Assembly: GCA_016648135.1 (NCBI GenBank)
Contig: JADDOH010002105.1
Span: forward strand, 1 to 64,000
From: Agrypnia vestita
Lineage: Eukaryota; Arthropoda; Insecta; Trichoptera; Phryganeidae
DNA length: 64,000 nt
Direction: 5' to 3'
The notes under the pieces were generated by a model, which saw only the letters and a list, made by a program, of their open reading frames with translations, did no database searches and had not been told where the DNA came from. The translations under genes were made by a program, and so were the position numbers. Positions 1-11,768 of the stretch are shown piece after piece (within the stretch, counting starts at the first letter, position 1; the number at the start of each line of letters is the position of its first letter).

Positions 1-500
1 TTCATATGCCGCGTCCCAGTTATATATAGTCAGGCGGCGTTTCGATAGCATCATCACCGGCCCGTGTGCTCGACGCCGGACTTAATTATTCATCTCTATT
101 TATTTATTTAATTGATGATTCATTAAATAATTAGGTATCTATTTGTCTATTCATATGCCGCGTCCCAGTTATATATAGTCAGGCGGCGTTTCGATAGCAT
201 CATCATCGGCCCGTGTGCTCGACGCCGAACTTAATTATTAATCTCTATTTATTTATTTAATTGATGATTCATTAAATAATTAGGTATTTATTTGTCTATT
301 CATATGCCGCGTCCCAGTTATATATAGTCAGGCGGCGTTTCGATAGCATCATCATCGGCCCGTGTGCTCGACGCCGAACTTAACTATTAATTTATATTTA
401 TTTATTTAATTGATGATCCATTAATTAATTAGGTATTTATTTGTCTATTCATATGCCGCGTCCCAGTTATATATAGTCAGGCGGCGTTTCGATAGTATCA
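1..500. repeat. 149-bp satellite units
   Basis: Three full units and the start of a fourth begin with TTCATATGCCGCGTCCCAG at 1, 150, 299 and 448, so the period is exactly 149 bp. Each unit has a GC-richer half (CCCAG, then a TATATA and CAGGCGGCG core with ATC triplets, then a GTGCTCGACGCCG segment) and an AT-rich half of TATTTATTTA type. The units differ by only a few substitutions. The core is shared with the ~60-bp monomers that follow, so the 149-bp unit looks like a 60-bp monomer enlarged by an extra AT-rich segment. The array runs off the left edge. Confidence 0.95.
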
Positions 501-1900
501 TCATCATCATCATCATTAGCGGTGTTCCAGTCACATATCGTCAGGAGGTGTTTCAATAGTATTATCATCATCATCTTCATTAGCGGTGTTCCAGTCATAT
601 ATAGTCAGGAGGCGTTCCGATAGTATCATCACCATCATTAGCAGTGTCCCAGTTGTATATCGTCAGGAGACGTTTCAATAGTATCATCATCATCATCTTC
701 ATTAGCGGTGTTCCAGTCACATATAGTCAGGAGGCGTTCTGATAGTATCATCATCATCATTTCCTAGCGTTGTTTCCAGTTCATATATAGTAAGGGGCGT
801 TCGATAGTATCATCATTCATCATAGCAGGGTCCCAGTTGTATATCGTCAGGAGTCGTTTCAATAGTATCATCATCATCATCTTCATTAGCGGTGTTCCAG
901 TCACATATAGTCAGGAGGCGTTCCGATAGTATCATCACCAGCATTAGCAGTGTCCCAGTTGTATATCGTCAGGAGACGTTTCAATAGTATCATCATCATC
1001 ATCTTCATTAGCGGTGTTCCAGTCACATATAGTCAGGAGGCGTTCTGATAGTATCATCATCATCAATAGCGGTGTTCCAGATATATATCGTCGGGAGGCG
1101 TTGCGATAGTATCATCATCATCATCGTCATCACTAGCGGTGGTTCAGCTTTATATCGTCAGGAGGCGTTTCGATAGTATCATCAACATCATCATCATTAG
1201 CAGTGTCCCAGTTATATATTGTCAGGAGACGTTTCAATAGCATCATCATCATCACCATCATTAGCAGCGTCCCAGTTGTATGTAGTCAGGAGGCGTTTCG
1301 ATAGTATCATCATCAACATCATCGTTAGCAGCGTCCCAGTTGTATATAGTCAGGAGGCGTTGCGATAGTATCTTCATCAACATCATCGTTAGCAGTGTCC
1401 CAGTTACATATAGTCAGGAGGTGTTTCAATAGTATCATCATCATCATCACCACTAGCAGTGTCCCAGTTATATATAGTCAGCGGGCGTTTCGATAGCATC
1501 ATCATCATCATCATCATCATTAGCGGTGTTTCAGCTATATATCGTCAGGAGTCGTTACGATAGTATCATCACCATCATCAGCGGTGTTTCGGCTATATAT
1601 AGTCAGGAGACGTTACGATAGTATCATCATCATCATCATCATCACTAGCGGTGGTTCAGCTATATATCGTCAGGAGGCGTTTCGATAGCATCATCAACGT
1701 CATCATTAGCGGTGTCCCAGTTGTATATCGTCAGGAAACGTTACGATAGTATCATCATCATCATCATCATCATTAGCGGCGGTTCAGCTAAATGTCATCA
1801 GGTGACGTTTCGATAGTGACATCATCATCTTCATCAGTGATGGCAGGGTTCCAGTTACACATCAGTCGGAGATAATTAGGCAGATCCCATCATCATCGAT
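463..1900. repeat. ~60-bp minisatellite with embedded ATC runs
   Basis: About 25 tandem monomers, each with a core of the form CCAGT, TATAT, GTCAGGAGGCGTT, CGATAGTATC followed by 3 to 8 ATC triplets and TTAGCGGTG. Spacing varies between about 52 and 70 bp, mostly through the number of ATC triplets. Between about 640 and 1075 two monomer types alternate, giving a dimeric higher-order period of about 120 bp (equivalent positions near 837 and 957). Monomers decay after about 1800. No coding role is visible. Confidence 0.93.
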
Positions 1901-3480
1901 GGCAGGATTCTAGCTGTACACCATTTGGAGAAAATACACCGACATCCCTGGCCAGGGGCTAGGCATATCCCTACTGTCCAGATCCACCTTTCCATCTACT
2001 AATACGAGGGGTCATGGCCTCGTGAAACCACATGGCAACCAACCATTACAAGTATTTATTTATGTATTGTATATGTATGTATATGTATGTATATTATATT
2101 TTATTAGTATGTATCTATTCGTACGTAGTGTATGAGGGGGCTCTTCACGGGTGGCACAACACCCGTGCGGATGTCTTCCCTCGTCTGGAATGGATTGAAC
2201 GTATTGATGCATATCAGATTATAATAAGTACTACCTGGGAGGGTGGTTGCAGTCACTGTAGTGTCGCGAATGGCCAATGGGCTGCAGTTGCTCACAGGCG
2301 AGGGTTGGGGAGCCTAGGAAACTCCCCTTCCCCACTCGCATATTTTTGACTTGACAGGTGGCCCGGGACCATCTTTACAGTAGCTTCAGTATATATACCG
2401 TAGTTTAACTTAGTTTAACCTGGAGGAGTTGGAATTCGGGGGGCAAACTGGCTCTGAGCCCGGACGCCAGACACTGACGCGAGGGATGGTGCGGTACTTT
2501 GCACAGAAGAGGCCCAACATGAAAAGGCGCATCCAGGCTCAGGTCAACGTATCCGGAACTCGTGTCGGGAGAAGGAAGATGGGATCAGTCACCGATGAGC
2601 CTTTGGGTATGGAGGGGCCGAATTTAAAGCAACCACATTTTCCGCGTACACATACATTTACACATACCTTCTACAAACCCCTTATCCATTAGAACCCAAC
2701 GTACCACTAGAATGAGACATAGGGCCAGATACAGGTGACGGAACTTAGGCCGGCTAGTAAATAAACGTAACAATGTAATTGATATAAAGATAATGCAGAG
2801 TAAATATAAAAGATCGTAGGGAATAAGCACAGCGAGATAACGGCGGAAGATAAAATTATTAATCAGCGAGGGCGTCGAAGACGGAATCATCCATAGGAGC
2901 GGCTACGAAGGACTCGAGGGCTTTCAGAGGATCTATGTACTCTATATGTGCATGCGCATGTGATAACGGCACGTCACTAACCTTTCCAGTGGATGGCGGT
3001 CGATCCCATACAGGTAGGACAATGGGGGATCGAGCGGAGAGGGCGTGGAAGCAGAGGATCGCGCACTCTGGAAGCGCAGCTACACCAGATGCAGTGGTTT
3101 CAGTCCGTAGGAATGATAGGTAAATAATATAGGGCCACGGAACATAGTATGTTTAGCAATTGCACCGTAGGGCTTAATTGACGTGCTAGGTAGTTTTGTT
3201 TGCGTTTTCCATGAACATTCACGAACTTCATACCCCAGTATTTAATTTAAGTTTAGCTTGCGATAGGGTTACCACAAAACCAATTCATCCCCTATAGTTC
3301 GAAACAAAAAATTACACAACGTGAACTGGGGAGGTCTTGAATAAAGCGAGGGTGTTTGGAAATACTACGTTAAAAACCGTAGAGCCTTCACCCGACGTAG
3401 ATAGATAGCTTGTTTGCCTCTAACAAGGCGTAAACTCAGTTAGGAGTAGGATCGAGCTGTAAGGTGCAGAAGAGGAGCCA
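1901..3480. other. Unassigned region of raised GC next to the satellite
   Basis: GC is clearly above the surrounding AT-rich DNA. Short open frames occur (+ strand 2032-2349, 2429-2692, 2935-3123; - strand 2104-2295), but I recognise no protein and the frames do not connect. The 2935-3123 frame ends in PDAVVSVRRNDR, which faintly resembles the 3' region of R1-clade non-LTR elements. I would not call it on that basis. A decayed retrotransposon beside a satellite is the likeliest explanation, inferred only from context. Confidence 0.3.
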
Positions 3481-3943
3481 TCACACGTTTTATCTGTATT
3501 TCTGTTTAAGCATATAAATAATGCCTTTTTATTATATATGATGCTTTGTTACATTGTGTATTCATGATATACTAATGTTTTTCTTTTTTGATCATTGCTT
3601 AGATATTTATCAAAAACAAGGAGTATTTATAATTGATTTTGGGCCCATTTTCGTATAATAACATATTTTATCCATATGTATGTATGCCTTGTCCTCAATT
3701 GTTAATGCTTTAGAAAATATAAAATAAAAATAAAACATAATGATTAAAAGAGTTAACAAAAAAGAAAACCGTTACGCCAAGTCTTCCCCAAACTTCATGT
3801 TCTTCTGGTGCCATGAATATTTATATGCATCATATACTTAATCAGGGTGTTCAATACTTTACAAATAGATTCCTGTCTAAATTATTACTGTATCGAAAAT
3901 GTTTTTAAATCAATGTCCAGATATTAAAAGTAACTTTATATAT
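3481..3943. other. AT-rich DNA without recognisable features
   Basis: No open frame, repeat family or structural motif was seen here. Confidence 0.6.
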
Positions 3944-5226
3944 TCATATAAGCGACATCAAAGTTTGCATTTCTTTCAATATTTCTGATATATATATCGT
4001 TTGTATAACTTGGAATATCACGAAAATATATTATTTCGAATAATATAAATTCATTCGCTTTCATACAAGTCAAATGAAATTTCCACTATATTCAATATTC
4101 GAAGAAAAAATGTATACTTAGCGTTAAGACGTTACTCCAATAAGTCTGAGTTAAACTCAGCGTAAAAAAACGTGTGTCATTCAAAATAATGGAAGGAGAA
4201 AGGGTGCGCAGGTTTCTAAAGAGTAACTATACAAAATTGAGTTTAATTGTGTCAAAGGGAAAGGATCGCAATTAGAAAAGACAGAAAAATACATTACGTA
4301 CAAAATATGTTTTTTTAAATTTTTTTTTTAACTCTACATTAATTTGTCTCTGCACCCGTCTCTTTTATCCCTGAAGTATTGCAAAAAAAATTTAAGAGCA
4401 GAATAATATTAAACTATTTTTTCATTGAATTTTAAGTATAATTCTGGTATAACTAAATTGAAACTGAATAATTATATAAATAAAAAATTAGATCATTCAT
4501 TTTTATTTTTATATTGCGCCTAGTTGTAAGCAAAATGTCTAACACGAAACAATTTCATACATTTTTTGGCTCAAGTTATTGTCGGCCATTAACTAAAGCT
4601 ATTATGTGACTATTATAATTTAATACATATCGGGACACACTATATTAGTATGATAAAATATTATAAAATAATTCGCTTTAAAGGGTTACACTGGGACCCT
4701 GAAAATTAGGTAAAAATTGGGTGATTTTTTTTACAAAGAGGTGTTAATTATTTTTTTTTATTGACACTTATTGTATAAAGTACCATTATAGATATTTCAT
4801 TTCATAATAAGAACTTAATGTTGCATCTCAGTCACGGCAGAGGATCTTTACGAGAATGGGCACAACGCGACCCTTTTTTTTCAAAAATTTTCTAGTTTTA
4901 TTTATGCTTTATTTAGTGGTCATAAAGATTTATAATTACCTCCTTGTAAAAAATCATCATATTTCTACCCAAATTTTAGGTTCCTTGGTTTGTGTGTGAT
5001 CAGAACCTTGCTGAAATTTAAATTAATTTTAACAAATTAATAAATAAATAAATTAATTTTTCTAGAAGGTTTAATAATTTTATTTAAATTGTATTAAAGC
5101 GAATGAATTTATACTATTCGAAATGCTTTGTTATGTATCCATTGAATTTTGTACAACGTTTTACAAAAGGTTGGTAAAAAATATTGAAAAAGATGCAATC
5201 TTTGAAGTTGCTAACTATTGATATTA
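3944..5226. mobile_element. Palindromic MITE (family A) with arms split by ~950 bp
   Basis: The left arm (3944-4090: GCGACATCAAAGTTTGCATT, then ATTCATTCGCTTTCATAC) is answered by a complementary right arm at 5041-5226 (GTATTAAAGCGAATGAATTT, then TTTGAAGTTGCTAACTATTG). The flanks of the inner arm also match (TTCGAATAATATAAATTC against its complement), so both arms seem to belong to one copy. The 4091-5040 interior is AT-rich and unrecognised apart from AAGGGTTACAC at 4680, which also begins the repeat at 52955. Either the interior is a later insertion or this is a longer relative of the family. Confidence 0.6.
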
Positions 5227-5339
5227 GGGCCCCAAGTTAGAGTCAAAACTTGGATGATTTGAAGGTTAAGGTACGCCTTAAAGCTTTAAGGCGTGGCTTA
5301 ACCTTCAAATAATCTAAGTATTGACTCTGAATTCGGGCC
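5227..5339. mobile_element. GGCCCGAAT mini-MITE, copy 1
   Basis: An inverted repeat of about 113 bp. The left arm (GGGCCCCAAGTTAGAGTCAA, then GATTTGAAGGTTAAGGTACG) pairs with the right arm (CTTAACCTTCAAATAATC, then TTGACTCTGAATTCGGGCC). The middle is GCCTTAAAGCTTTAAGGC, itself a palindrome. The same termini recur at 53176-53283. It directly abuts the family A right arm. Confidence 0.75.
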
Positions 5340-5570
5340 TGAGTTAGAAGTAGATCAAGATGATAGCAGAATGACGCGATACATGTCTCGTTCAGATGTC
5401 GACAGCCAGCAGACGATAGGAGTATGTCAGGAGGGCGACTGACGAGACGTGATGACAATGGAATGCTCTCCGGAGAATTTGCAATGATTAGCTTATTTTC
5501 GGCGTACATCATGATAACAAGGTCATCGGCTCAGCAACCGCACTCCACTTGTCATCTAAACATGACGTCA

Positions 5571-5965
5571 AGGGAGATATGCGACATCAAAGTTTGCATT
5601 TTTTTTTCAGTATTTCTGACTTATTTTTTGTAAAACGTTGTACTATCATTACAGCAACTTATATCGAATGTGAAAAATTCATTCAATTTATTAATAAAAC
5701 TTTTCGATTCCATTTGAAAAACATTCCAATTGGAATTTTTACAGGGTTTTTATCATTTTACTGAACTTGTATTGAAACGAATGAATTATTCGTAGTGGAT
5801 ATAAGTTACTGTAATGATAGTTCAACGTTTTGTATAAATTAAGTCAGAAATATTGAGAAAAAAAAACTTTGATGTTGCATAACTCCATAACTATTGATAT
5901 TAGGTCATGGCTGCTTGAACATTTTCGACTCATAATCAAGGCGGAAATATAGTCCTCTGAGGTTA
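5571..5965. mobile_element. Palindromic MITE family A, nearly complete copy
   Basis: The left arm starts GGAGATATGCGACATCAAAG and pairs with AACTTTGATGTTGCATAACTCC at about 5866-5888. Inner blocks TATCATTACAGCAACTTATA and its complement around 5800 also pair. The right outer extension (TTGAACATTTTCGACTCA, ATAATCAAGGCGGAAATA) matches other copies. The outer left arm is missing. Confidence 0.85.
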
Positions 5966-6825
5966 TTAAATGTTTTTCAAATATCCATGTATATTTGTTA
6001 ATTTTATCTATTTTAATTTCACGTAGCATCGGCCCGCGATGAATAAGTATCTTCTGCAGATATAGTAGAAATTAGATGAAAATTTTTTTGTTAAAGCCAC
6101 GCTTATATTTAATAAAACAATTTACATGGTACTTTTGAAAAAAAAAATTCATGTAATATCATTTTCCACTTTTTAGTCTTAATATTACTCAACATACAAA
6201 ATCACTTCGGTAGGCAACTGGCGCAATTTTTTGTGAGCTCATTAACTAATTTCACATATAAAACTTTGATTTATAAATAATGATGGATGAATTGATTAAT
6301 TAGGGAATCTGATAATTGATTCAAGTATTGTCATCGACAATAGGTCTGTGTGCAAAATTTCAGCTCGATTAAGCAATGGATAGCGAGTGAAATATCGATT
6401 ATAAGATTCCGCCCAGACACACAAGTGAAGCTAATATAAGCATGGTAAAAAATGTTAACTAAGTTTTCTTGCAACTTTTTTAAAAACAAATATAAATAAT
6501 ATGAGTAAGGAAAATATTTACATTAACATTAATTTTATCAATCGAAAGCTCCGGACAATTTTCAATAATCGCTCTTAATTATTAAACTATTTTTCCGCAT
6601 TTTTACTGCTCGGCAACACGTAAAATATAATTTTAAATGCCAATAATAATTTTAGTGAATTTGTTGACCATGTTTTAGAAACAGGGCTTTTTTTTTTTAA
6701 AGAACCACTTTTAGAAAAAGTGAACAGAAATGAACTTTGACTACTCGCAAATATTTGAGGCCCTAGATTAGAACACGTTATTTTATATATTCTCAACGGA
6801 AATGATCTCTTCCCGCTGCGATAGC
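5966..6825. other. AT-rich DNA without recognisable features
   Basis: No gene or repeat family was recognised. The open frame at 6587-6796 (- strand) is AT-rich and has no protein-like composition. Confidence 0.55.
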
Positions 6826-6950
6826 GATCACGCCCCCGTCCAATAATTAATTTATTTGCATTTTTTAGGTTTTTTTCGGTGTAGCTACGTCCGTCCCGAC
6901 GAAAGTACAGTTATATCGAAACCAGTCGACGTTATATTAATCAAAGCGGT
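6826..6950 (+). repeat. Dispersed repeat, copy 1 of a pair
   Basis: Shares ordered blocks with 40740-40870: CACGCCCCC, then CGTCCGTCCCGA / CGTTCGTCCCGA, then ATACAG / TACAG, then AAACCAGTCGACG / AAACCGGTCGACG. A related block (ACCGGTTTCAATACCAGGAC, reverse orientation) lies inside the inverted repeat at 21743-21905. This is probably the end of a transposable element. Confidence 0.55.
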
Positions 6951-7099
6951 TTATAGTATTTTTTTTAATTAATAAAATCAATTAGCTGCAATTGATCGAT
7001 GTTCATAATTTACCAACGAGGCTAGGGATCGAGTACATGCAATCGCGGTCATACTCTCGTTCCACCTTAAAAGTTAACTTGGATTGACTTTCGAGTACC

Positions 7100-7345
7100 T
7101 TGAGTGGAAGCCACGCCCCCACCGCTGGCGGGAACATGCGGGCATAGATTATGGCGATTGATAGATGTTGAACCAAGAGCTGAGCCCCCTTGGTCGGAAT
7201 TACAAGAGCGCTTCTCAGCAGCGCAATGCAGATGCCCAATAAAACTGTACACGCGAAAACTTCGACTTGTTATAGGTACGGCATGCAATTTGATCTGTTC
7301 GAGCAAAATCAATCTGCGAGGGGCCTTGTCCGTGTCTGCCAATTG
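7100..7345. other. GC-richer patch, no gene recognised
   Basis: A patch of raised GC beginning with CCACGCCCCCACCG. All three overlapping frames are open for 70-100 codons (+ 7104-7346, - 7067-7375), which is typical of non-coding GC-rich DNA and does not single out a frame. No protein family is recognised. Confidence 0.35.
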
Positions 7346-7477
7346 AAATATATTGTGGAGTTGTTTTAGCATCAAAATATTTTTTATTAAGTAGATGTAC
7401 GTTCTTTACTGCGCGAGGGATATTTTACGTTTACAGGTGCGACATTCACTTTAAGCTAAGAAAAACATAATTTGCGT

Positions 7478-7560
7478 ATGAGTGGTATAAAAGCAAAGGC
7501 AACGATGTCCAAAAAAAATGTTATTAATTTAGGATGTTCGACATTTTATAGGAAATATAC
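7478..7560 (+). repeat. GGGGTATAAAAG MITE family (G), left-end fragment
   Basis: GGTATAAAAGCAAAGGCAAC followed by GATGTCC and an A run matches the ends at 17536, 35484 and 56424. No matching right end is seen nearby. Confidence 0.6.
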
Positions 7561-7819
7561 TTCTATCCCTCCCAAAATCAATAAACTTAAAATAACGTAC
7601 AACGCACACGTAATATATACACACGTACACATACCTACACACGTACATACTTAACACATCACCTTTAAGTGAGTAATTTTATAGATATTGTTGTAAGCGA
7701 TTAAAAGATGTATGTATATATGGAGCAGATATTATTCAAATGTTCAAATCTTTTTCTTTGTGAAATATTTTCATGCATTGCATGATTTAATTCGAATAAA
7801 TAAAAAATAAATAAAAATC

Positions 7820-8205
7820 ATGTTTCCAAATCACTATTCAACCAATCAACCCCAAATTATGTCACCTTACAATATATATTATTCATCCTATTTATTTAAA
7901 ATGCTTAATCTTTATGTTAATAATTATTACTTTAATACTTACTTTTTTTGCTTCGCACCATGTCTATCTTACTTTATATGCCCTATTTATTTGAATAATT
8001 CTTGCTATATACATATATGTACCTTATTTCTTTATATATCTTACCTATTCTGTATCTGCATGTGGTAATTTCTGTCTATATATCCATATTCTTTTATATT
8101 TTTATATATCACTTGTATCATAAATTAATATATGGAATGTATGGGACTGCACTAGCCTCCCCGCATACCGGAATAAAGTTTTATTATTATTATTCTTATA
8201 AAGAC
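7820..8205 (+). mobile_element. Probable LINE 3' end with ATT tail
   Basis: An AT-rich stretch ends in GGACTGCACTAGCCTCCCC, ACCGGAATAAAGTTTT and then (ATT)n at about 8180-8192. A polyadenylation-like AATAAA followed by a simple ATT tail is the usual 3' end of insect CR1/Jockey-type elements. No reverse transcriptase sequence remains. Confidence 0.4.
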
Positions 8206-8829
8206 ATCCATACATGATTCCCGTATACATAGCTTCGTCTCTGTAATTTATATTAATAAATAAAATTTTCACTAAATCGTAGTATGTTTGTGTTAACGTG
8301 TAAAATGTAGTAGCGAGTACTTAGCAAAAAAGTAGCATGTACTTGGCAAAAATATGTTTTTTTAACATTCTATCACAGAGTATTAATTTTTAAAGATATG
8401 AAAGATGAACAAAACACCGTTTTTATAAGAGTGGATTAGATCAGTGCAGAAGAATGTCTCCCTTGCGTCTATTTAAGACACATTTTACATACGCATTATT
8501 CTAGCTTAATCAAATCCACTAGCAAATAAAAACAACAATACAACAATTATTACAAAAGATATTGTGTTATAAATTTCATATGTATGTACATGTATACATT
8601 TGTAAACGAGAATGCAAGCAGATATTATTCACATATATAATGTACACTGTTATCTAGATATGTATACGTTTCTTATTTTATTGTAATAGGTGTAAACCGT
8701 AGAAATAAAAGACATAAATATATTTAAAAAAAATTTAAAATCGTCATCTGGTAGCCTTAACGATGAACAATGTTATTCTGGTAGCATTAGTGGCGGACAT
8801 ATTACGTAGAGAATTACTTAAATTATTAC

Positions 8830-9115
8830 GCGTGTTTTTTCAGTACTTGGCACTTTGTGGTATGCCTCTTTTCGAAGTACTCCCGTATAGATTTCAATGC
8901 ATGCGTTCTGGCATTAATTAATCACATTGTAGAAGTGCAGCGAGTGTGCAGTATGGGCTTTCAATTTGCCTGGGGCCCAAAGCCCTGCCGCTGCATGTCC
9001 GATTTATTTACTTTGCAGTACAAGGTCTGGCCTGGATGTGTTGGAGCGATTTGAAAGTCTCGACCGTATTGAAGTGTGTTGGACAGGACGCCGCTACTCT
9101 ACTACATTATAATAC
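8830..9115. other. GC-richer unique patch
   Basis: GC is raised against the flanks. A plus-strand frame is open at 8857-9054 and is preceded by TGTTTTTTCAG at 8832-8842, which resembles a 3' splice acceptor. The translated product matches nothing I know. It may be exon-like or may be a decayed element. Confidence 0.25.
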
Positions 9116-9124
9116 GAGTCTGCG

Positions 9125-9300
9125 TCATTTAATAATTTATTTATTAAGGAATCTTAACAGTTTTTAAACATTATACACAGTGTGTGAGCATAGCATACAT
9201 AGACTAATTTAAAAGATTCATAGACGATTAATGCACAGTGAATTAAAAACATGGTTGGATTAGACAGTATTTTTAAGTTAACAAACAAACTATTAATTGT
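9125..9300 (-). mobile_element. LINE-like 3' tail, - strand
   Basis: Read on the - strand it ends AACTGTTAAGATTCCTTAAT, then AAATAAAT. The same tail occurs in + orientation at 52205-52360 with shared upstream blocks (ATACTGTC / AAATATCTTA region, GCACAGTG). Two copies in opposite orientation with an A-rich end support a retrotransposon 3' UTR. Confidence 0.55.
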
Positions 9301-10079
9301 TCGAAGATTTTTTTTTCTTCTGAGAGAAGGTTTGAACTTTGTGCTGTCATTTTTATTAAAATAAAACAAAAAACACTTTATTAGATACAAAATTCTTTTT
9401 TTATTTAAATTTTTTACATACTTGTTAGGTATAAGGTCCCACAGATAAATAATCTAGAAATACGTGAAATTAGAAAAAGTGTCAATATTAATTCAAATAT
9501 AATAAATAACCAAACAAAATTTGTGCACAATCCACCATTGAATAATATAATAAGTACATAGTACATATAAGTACAAGTATGATATAATACTCTATGTATT
9601 TAAAGTCTACGCAAAACAATGACTATCCCTCTCATTTACCTACTCTAATCTTAAATTACATTTGAATCTGAATATCGGGTAACGTCCAGTCTAAAATATT
9701 GTTCGTGGATGCGAATTGCTAAGGTTTTCCTAGAAAGCCCTGTTATGTGTAACGTGATCTACTACGGTCTGCATTGCCAGCCTAGGCAAATATCAGCAGA
9801 GCGGTGTTATCACACTGTGACGTTAGCGGCCTAACCTTTGTCATACGGAAGAGCTAGCGAAGAATCATTATCTCCCTTCAAATCAACCATTAAACTGGAT
9901 TGATAATTGTGGTAAAATTTTGTCAAAGTATTTAAATCAGTGGCGTAACAACAAACCACCCCACCCCCCTCAACGACACACCTTATTTAATTTCTTTTTA
10001 CCTAAAATATATTTTTATTTGTGACTAACTAACTATCACGCCGTTTTTATTGCACGAGTAGGCAGAGAGGGTGGAACAC

Positions 10080-10505
10080 CTTATTCTTCTATCTTGGCAA
10101 ACCACTTTTGCTTTGTATGCATTCATTCTTCTTCTCATGTATACTCTACGTTCTACGTCCTTTCGCGGACACCTTCTATTCCTGATGCCTTCAACACTGC
10201 TTCATATATTTTCTTAACCATACTTTCCTCGCTCGCTCCACATGACCAAACCATCTCAGCGATCCTTTATTTATTCTATTTACCACGCTACAGCCAGTAT
10301 TAAATTCACTTCTAATTTGTTCATTCTTCACTCTATCGATCAAAGGTTTTCCGCGCCTTAGTGACCGCATTTCTACCGCAATCAGCCTGCTTTCGTGTCT
10401 CTTATTTGACAATTCTAGGCTTCATTTTCATTAATCAGAGTTGCTACTAGAACGCCATTATGTATCGCCGCCAGTCTTGCTTCCTTTGACAGATTCTTAT
10501 TGGCC
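10080..10505 (-). pseudogene. LINE reverse transcriptase C-terminal fragment
   Basis: Decayed C-terminal part of a non-LTR retrotransposon ORF2. On the - strand the block AAIHNGVLVATLINENE lies near 10490-10430 and, in a shifted frame, AVEMRSLRRGKPLIDRVKNE and then GSLRWFGHVER lie at 10412-10190. EMRSLR, the D-R-x-(K/R)-N-E block and LRWFGH(V/L)ER are the conserved order of the region behind the RT domain in many insect LINEs. Frameshifts and the lost catalytic domain make it inactive. A second fragment of the same type is at 50222-50350. Confidence 0.8.
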
Positions 10506-10609
10506 ATAATTGCATTCAGAGTGCAATAAAAGAATTGTGGTCTTGTTGGCTCGATTGAGCATTAATATGTAAAGGATTTTACAAACATGTTTTACAAGTC
10601 TTAAATCAT

Positions 10610-10659
10610 TTCCTCGACTAATATTTATATAATATATTATATAAATATTAGTCGAGGAA
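10610..10659. repeat. Perfect 50-bp palindrome
   Basis: Two 25-base arms without mismatch and without a spacer: TTCCTCGACTAATATTTATA followed by TAATA, then its exact complement ending GTCGAGGAA. The centre lies between 10634 and 10635. It could extrude as a cruciform. No matching second copy was seen in the window. Confidence 0.97.
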
Positions 10660-11499
10660 TATATAATAAAATATAATTAGCAATAGAGACGCGTGCACCG
10701 ATTACGTTTTGCTTAATTGACAATATTTAAATCTGTTTCGTTATCTCATGTTGCTTGTTAACGCTGGCAATGCTTCTGCGTTTCATCATTCTAATTTTAT
10801 AATCTTATAAACGTTATAATATTATTCGATTTTAATTCTTAACGTAATCTTGTTCCCATATTATCGGCTTTCAAATATTTGCAACAAATATTCTGAGCCG
10901 ATTTCTTCGGTTTTCTCAACATATTTAGTTTTTTAAATGAGTCTTTCTGTCAAGAGGTATAAATATTTTAATAATAAAATGAATATAAAACTTCGTTTAT
11001 TCATATGGTTACGATTTGTCCAAACGTATATTCGCCGAAATTCCCGGACCCAAACATATTTCATTATCTGCTGTACTACCCATTTGGATAGGTTAGGTTC
11101 GTATTTTTTTCATATATTTCTTGAATAGTTCGTAAACGTAATATCGGTATTTATAAATGGAATAAAATGATTTTTGTTATCTAAAGTGTTATTTTAGAAG
11201 GCAGATTACAGAACAGATCTTTTTTAATTAAAATCTTATTCCGTTCCTTTTATTTAATATGATCATTTTTTAGCATATTTTCTAACTAGTCTGTCTTTAC
11301 TACAAAATTTCAGAATTTTCTTTTTTAATAAAGAAAGCTACATCAATAAAAAAAAACCACTTAAATAATCTCATATTTTTCTAGCCCAGCCTATTGGCTA
11401 TTTAGGGCACTAAACCGATAAATGCATTTTCACTTAAGTAAGTAGGTATATTAATTATTTTTTTTCAATTGATTGAGCAACATTGTAGATTGACATTTA

Positions 11500-11768
11500 A
11501 AAAAATTATTTATTATTTTATTTGTATATATCTACTTTTATATGAGTATTTCACCTACATGTTTCAGAAATACCTTTCCATCATCAGGGTGGTTTTATGT
11601 ATGTCAAAATATCAAAATGAATAATGTCTTTTGTTTTTTGTTTTTATTCATTTTGATATTTTCACATACATATAACACCCTGACGATGGAAAGGTATTTC
11701 TGAAACATGTAGGTGAAATACTAATATAAAAGTAGAAATATACAAATAAAATAATCAATATTTTTTTA
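11500..11768. mobile_element. Palindromic MITE, ~120-bp arms
   Basis: The left arm (TATTTGTATATATCTAC, TTTCACCTACATGTTTCAG, ACCTTTCCATCATCAGGGTG, ATATCAAAATGAATAA) is mirrored by the right arm (TTCATTTTGATATTTTC, CACCCTGACGATGGAAAGG, CTGAAACATGTAGGTGAAAT, TATACAAATAAAATAATC). The loop near 11626-11640 is short. A fragment with the same outer end is at 21303-21410. No transposase is encoded. Confidence 0.9.

Noticed and set aside
1..1900. CRISPR array
   Set aside because: Units are tandem without unique spacers, and the DNA is eukaryotic in character.
4677..4990. piggyBac-type element from TTAA-GGGGTTACAC starts
   Set aside because: The start recurs at 52955, but no opposite terminus or TTAA duplication could be found, so it is left as a dispersed repeat.
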